Source: Chloroflexi bacterium CFX6
GTDB taxonomy: Bacteria > Chloroflexota > Anaerolineae > Anaerolineales > Villigracilaceae
Length of the DNA stretch: 64,000 nucleotides
Direction: 5' to 3'
Assembly: GCA_030263595.1 (NCBI GenBank)
Contig: SZPG01000010.1
Coordinates: 1-64,000, forward strand
The notes beneath the pieces were generated by a model. That model was not told the origin of the DNA and ran no database searches. It saw nothing but the letters and a program-made list of their open reading frames with translations. Both the position numbers and the translations under genes were made by a program. This document shows, one piece after another, positions 60,776-64,000 of the stretch (the stretch's first letter is position 1; each line of letters begins with the position of its first letter).

Positions 60776-61425
60776 GTTGTGTCCTCTTCTTCAAAATGTC
60801 GTTCCTCGGTGTGCGATTCGTTCCACACCCGGCTGACCGCGCTTGCGATCACCGAATAGGAAAAACCGCGTCGGGCGAGGAACCCGGAAAGTTTCGTTCT
60901 GAACTCGCTCCACTCCAGACCTTTGAGTCGGGTCGCCCGCTTTCGAGCGGCTTCGTAGGCGAGCGCTTCGTCGTCCACACCTTCGAGCGCGGACTTCGCC
61001 GCCTCGTCTTCGAGTCCCTTCTGGCGGAGTTCCAACGCCATCAGGCGGCGGCTGCGCGGGCGGAACGCGCTCCTGTTTTCGACCCAGGCGCGGGCGAACT
61101 GGTCGTCGTTCGCAAGCCCGTCCCTGCGCAGGCGTTCGAGGGTCTCCCCGATCACGTCTTCGGGAATCTCGTGTTTTTGGAGATTCCTGCGGATCTCGGA
61201 TTCGGAGCGGGCGCGGTAACTCAAAAAGAGCAGCGCCTGCTGGAGCGCCCGTTCACGCGCGTCCTCAGCCTGCAACTGTCCGATCTTCTTTTCGTCCAAT
61301 TCCTGGCCCACTCTCAGCCAGGCGGCGGTGATGCGTTCCAGCCCGAAGGCGAATTCCCCATCGAGGTAGACGTTCACCCGATTGGAGTTCCTTTTTTGCG
61401 CTTCGATGGCGGTGATCTTTTTCAT
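60772..61425 (-). CDS. recX: Recombination regulator RecX
   Basis: A 217-residue RecA modulator. Repeated three-helix modules are visible (ALQQALLFLSYRARSESEIRRNL, RLRRDGLANDDQFARAWVENR, FLARRGFSYSVIASAVSRV). The typical N-terminal extension MKKITAIEAQKRNSNRVNVYLDGEF is present. It shares the transcript with rny by overlap. Its upstream region begins with the 76-bp tandem repeat only 14 bases away. Confidence 0.92.
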   Translation of the reverse strand: MKKITAIEAQKRNSNRVNVYLDGEFAFGLERITAAWLRVGQELDEKKIGQLQAEDARERALQQALLFLSYRARSESEIRRNLQKHEIPEDVIGETLERLRRDGLANDDQFARAWVENRSAFRPRSRRLMALELRQKGLEDEAAKSALEGVDDEALAYEAARKRATRLKGLEWSEFRTKLSGFLARRGFSYSVIASAVSRVWNESHTEERHFEEEDTT

Positions 61426-61438
61426 GGTCGTTTGTGCA

Positions 61439-61666
61439 GCAGGCGTTCTCCAACACTGTTTTCGGCAGTCATCGCAAGAGAGCGATGACTACGCCGAGGC
61501 ATTAACCGCGCACAGCAGGCGTTCTCCAATGCCGTTTTTGGCAGTCATCGCAAGAGAGCGATGACTACGCCGAGGCATTAACCGCGCACAGCAGGCGTTC
61601 TCCAACGCCGTTTTCGGCAATCATCGCAAGAGAGCGATGACTACGCCGGGGCATTAAACGCGCACA
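61439..61666. repeat. Three tandem copies of a 76-bp hairpin unit
   Basis: Copies start at 61439, 61515 and 61591, each beginning GCAGGCGTTCTCCAA. Each contains the stem AGTCATCGC/GCGATGACT (loop AAGAGA) and ends ATTAACCGCGCACA. Differences are few, so the copies are recent. They lie just upstream of recX. Confidence 0.93.
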
Positions 61667-62010
61667 GCCGAAGAACCGTCCAACGGTTCCTCGGCTGTCG
61701 AAAGCTGCCGCACAGCGACGTGCGTCAGAGGTGGGAAATGTCTGGGTAGGTTGAGCAGGCCCCAGGTCACGCGTGAAGCGTGTTCGGGTGCGAATCAAAT
61801 CACAAGGCAGACGACCGAGTCGCGCCTTGTGAGCAGGTTAAGGGGGGTGGAAGTCCGATGCCGTTTCAAAATGTTCCTAACTCGACTTCACAAATTAACT
61901 CCCAAACCGGGGGAGATTCTTGCTCTCGTATCCAGAATCCAGTACAGCCAGGACCGCGGGGGCGGTGGAGGTAAGCGGGTTCGTATCCTTTCGGATTTTC
62001 CTGATTATAC
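61665..62010. ncRNA. Candidate structured RNA region of unknown type
   Basis: No gene here. Hairpins readable by eye: CAGCCGA-GAACCGT/ACGGTTC-TCGGCTG at 61665-61697; CACAAGGC/GCCTTGTG with inner CGAC/GTCG at 61801-61831; ACGC/GCGT at 61769-61782. On the minus strand a perfect TATAAT lies at 62004-62009, so a minus-strand RNA of about 330 bases could start near 61997 and run toward the first hairpin. I cannot match it to RNase P, tmRNA, SRP, 6S or known riboswitch consensus. The rest of the interval to 62153 holds the maeB promoter region. Confidence 0.35.
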
Positions 62011-62073
62011 ATGTATTTTAAGATTTGGAACCTGAAATTTTCGTAGCATTTTTTGGCGGGCGGGTTATATACA

Positions 62074-62079
62074 TAGAAT
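62074..62079 (+). promoter_or_regulatory. -10 candidate of maeB
   Basis: TAGAAT about 75 bases before the start codon, with a weak TTGGCG at 15-base spacing. Confidence 0.35.
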
Positions 62080-62153
62080 CGTGACAAATGGAACTGGGTG
62101 AAACCCCGAAGTCGTGGAATAATGCAAGGGATTTTTACACCAATGGAGGCAGT

Positions 62154-64000
62154 ATGGCAAAGTTTACGCGTGAAGACGCACTCGAATATCATCGTTTGAA
62201 GGGCAAACCGGGCAAGGTGGCGATCGTGCCGACCAAGCCCATGGACACCCAGCGCGACCTGAGCCTGGCATATTCGCCGGGCGTGGCGGAGCCGGTTTTG
62301 GAGATCGAGAAGAACCCGCAGGACGCGTATGAGTACACGTCGAAGGGCAATCTCGTGGGCGTGGTCTCGAACGGGACGGCGATCCTGGGACTCGGCAACC
62401 GCGGCGCGCTGGCAAGCAAGCCCGTGATGGAGGGTAAGGGGGTGCTGTTCAAGAAGTTTGCGGATATTGACGTGTTCGACATCGAGGTCAATTCGCACGA
62501 CCCGGACGAGATCATCAGGGTGGTGGCGGCGATCTCGCCGACCTTTGGCGGGATCAACCTCGAGGACATCAAAGCCCCCGAATGTTTTTACATCGAGGAG
62601 GAATTGAAGAAGATGCTGGACATCCCCGTCTTCCACGACGACCAGCATGGGACGGCGATCATCTCGTCCGCCGGACTGGCGAACGCGCTGGAGATCGTGG
62701 GGAAGAAGCACGAGGATATCCGCCTCGTCATCTCGGGCGCGGGCGCGTCGGCGATTTCGTGCGCGGAACTGGCGATCCGTTGGGGCGTGAAGCGCGAGAA
62801 CATCATGCTCGTGGATACGAAGGGCGTGGTGTACAAGGGACGCCAGGAGGGCATGAACAAGTACAAGGAAATGCTTGCCGTGGAGGACAAGGGGCATCGC
62901 ACGCTGGCGGACGCGGTAAAAGGCGCGGACGTGTTCTACGGTCTCTCCGTGGCGAACGTGCTGACGCCCGAAATGGTCAAGAGCATGGCGGACGACCCGA
63001 TCATCTTCGCAATGGCAAACCCCGACCCGGAGATCAAGCCCGAACTGGCGCGGGAGGCGCGCAAGGACGTCATCATCGCGACGGGGCGTTCGGATTACGT
63101 GAACCAGGTCAACAACGTGCTGGGATTTCCGTTCATCTTCCGCGGCGCGCTGGACGTGCGCGCGAGGCAGATCAACGAGGAGATGAAGTTCGCGGCTTCC
63201 AAGGCGCTGGCGGCGCTGGCAAAGGAGGACGTGCCGGATTCGGTCATCCGCGCTTATGGCGGCGAGCCGATCAAATTCGGGCGCGAGTACATCATCCCCA
63301 AGCCGCTCGATCCGCGCGTACTGTTATGGGAGGCGCCCGCCGTCGCCGAGACGGGGATGAAGACCGGCGCGGCGCGCAGGACGATTGACATCGCCGAATA
63401 CAAGGAGCAACTTGCCTATCGCCAGGGAGCGGGCGAGCGCATCCGTTACTTCTTCCAGAACAAGGCGCGCACCTCAGGAGGAAAGAAGCGCGTGGCTTTT
63501 GCCGAGGGCGAGGAGCAAAAGATCATTCGCGCCGCGTATCAGGCCAGGGAGGAGGGCATCGCCACTCCCATTTTGCTCGGACGCCCGCAGGTGATCCAGA
63601 AACACATCGAGGATCTGGGACTTTCCTGGAGTCCGACGGTGCTCGACCCTTACGATTTCGAAAAACACGAGACATACGCTCAAGCCTATTTCGAACTGCG
63701 CGGGCGCAAGGGAGTGACGCTTGCCGTCGCGCGCAAGCGCGTGCGGCAAGCCAACATTCTCGGTTCGATGATGGTCAAGATGGGCGACGCCGACGCCTTC
63801 GTCTCGGGGCTGACCTACGATTATCCCGATGTCATCCGCCCCGCGCTGCGGATCCACCACACCGCGCCAGGCGCGGCGCGCGCCGCAGGCGTGTACATCA
63901 TGATCGTGGACGACCGGGTGTACCTGTTCACCGATGCGACCGTGAACATTGACCCGACCGCGGAAGACCTGGCGGATATCGCCTGCCTCGCCGCGGACTA
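62154..64000 (+). CDS. maeB: NADP-dependent malic enzyme with phosphotransacetylase-like domain, 5' part
   Basis: Oxidatively decarboxylates malate to pyruvate. At least 615 residues before the window ends, with no stop. The malic domain (1-160: [37 protein letters not shown]) is followed by the NAD-binding domain (about 160-385, [15 protein letters not shown]), then the start of a phosphate acetyl/butyryltransferase-like domain (about 430 on: [42 protein letters not shown]), as in MaeB. ATG 62154 has GGAGG upstream. The last domain is usually regulatory in such fusions. Confidence 0.95.
   Translation, partial: MAKFTREDALEYHRLKGKPGKVAIVPTKPMDTQRDLSLAYSPGVAEPVLEIEKNPQDAYEYTSKGNLVGVVSNGTAILGLGNRGALASKPVMEGKGVLFKKFADIDVFDIEVNSHDPDEIIRVVAAISPTFGGINLEDIKAPECFYIEEELKKMLDIPVFHDDQHGTAIISSAGLANALEIVGKKHEDIRLVISGAGASAISCAELAIRWGVKRENIMLVDTKGVVYKGRQEGMNKYKEMLAVEDKGHRTLADAVKGADVFYGLSVANVLTPEMVKSMADDPIIFAMANPDPEIKPELAREARKDVIIATGRSDYVNQVNNVLGFPFIFRGALDVRARQINEEMKFAASKALAALAKEDVPDSVIRAYGGEPIKFGREYIIPKPLDPRVLLWEAPAVAETGMKTGAARRTIDIAEYKEQLAYRQGAGERIRYFFQNKARTSGGKKRVAFAEGEEQKIIRAAYQAREEGIATPILLGRPQVIQKHIEDLGLSWSPTVLDPYDFEKHETYAQAYFELRGRKGVTLAVARKRVRQANILGSMMVKMGDADAFVSGLTYDYPDVIRPALRIHHTAPGAARAAGVYIMIVDDRVYLFTDATVNIDPTAEDLADIACLAAD

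Noticed and set aside
61439-61666. CRISPR array
   Set aside because: The units abut without variable spacers and carry an internal hairpin; no cas genes are near.
61700-61860. Cobalamin riboswitch or RNase P RNA
   Set aside because: Short resemblances (GGTGCGAATC, GGGTAGGTTG) exist, but the B12-box AGCCAGGAGACCTGCC and the RNase P core motifs are absent or out of order.

Overview
The window looks like one chromosomal stretch from a member of the Chloroflexota, most likely Anaerolineae. This is inferred from gene content, not computed. The basis is very large GAF/HD-GYP sensors, menaquinone genes (menA, ubiE), an RNase Y-recX pair, a punA-ftsK-lgt gene string, methyltransferases of the MttB family, abundant extragenic repeats and TATAAT-type promoters. 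Coding density is high, and there are no phage genes or transposases.

Layout. 1-1.1 kb: 5' part of ffh (minus strand, with a frame break), then tRNA-Phe, tRNA-Gly and tRNA-Cys. 1.2-7 kb: one 1924-residue receiver/PAS/8xGAF/HD-GYP protein. 7-10.9 kb: tyrS with a long leader, a lipoprotein, an SDR epimerase and an HNH nuclease. 10.8-22.7 kb: a long minus-strand string (punA, membrane protein, GNAT, 7TM-GAF protein, S1 protein, ftsK, CDP-alcohol transferase, lgt, then an ABC-2 exporter fused to a SpoIIM domain and a metallo-beta-lactamase hydrolase). 23-27.1 kb: an overlapping HD-GYP phosphodiesterase/GGDEF cyclase pair. 27.3-31 kb: alr-lspA-rluD-ltaE. 31-33.5 kb: GNAT, RRM RNA-binding protein and two small proteins.

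33.8-43.3 kb holds the most distinctive accessory block: a GntR/FCD regulator, one corrinoid protein, three different MttB-family methyltransferases without in-frame amber codons, a decayed S9 peptidase and an M20 amidohydrolase. It looks like an inducible pathway for demethylating one or several quaternary or methylated amines. The intervals between its methyltransferase genes carry related palindromic repeats.

43.3-64 kb: M19 dipeptidase, ribosomal S1, a magnesium/cobalt-chelatase I-D gene split at a run of nine A's (a strong candidate for programmed -1 frameshifting that would give two subunits), a cysteine hydrolase, a LysM-CAP protein, rpsT, an NMT1-type ABC importer, menA/ubiE, tag, an esterase, MFS and MBL genes, rny-recX, a 730-base non-coding stretch with a 76-bp tandem repeat and a structured region of unknown nature, and maeB running off the end.

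Two genes (ffh and the S9 peptidase) appear to have lost short internal segments out of frame. Either real decay or assembly error could explain this.
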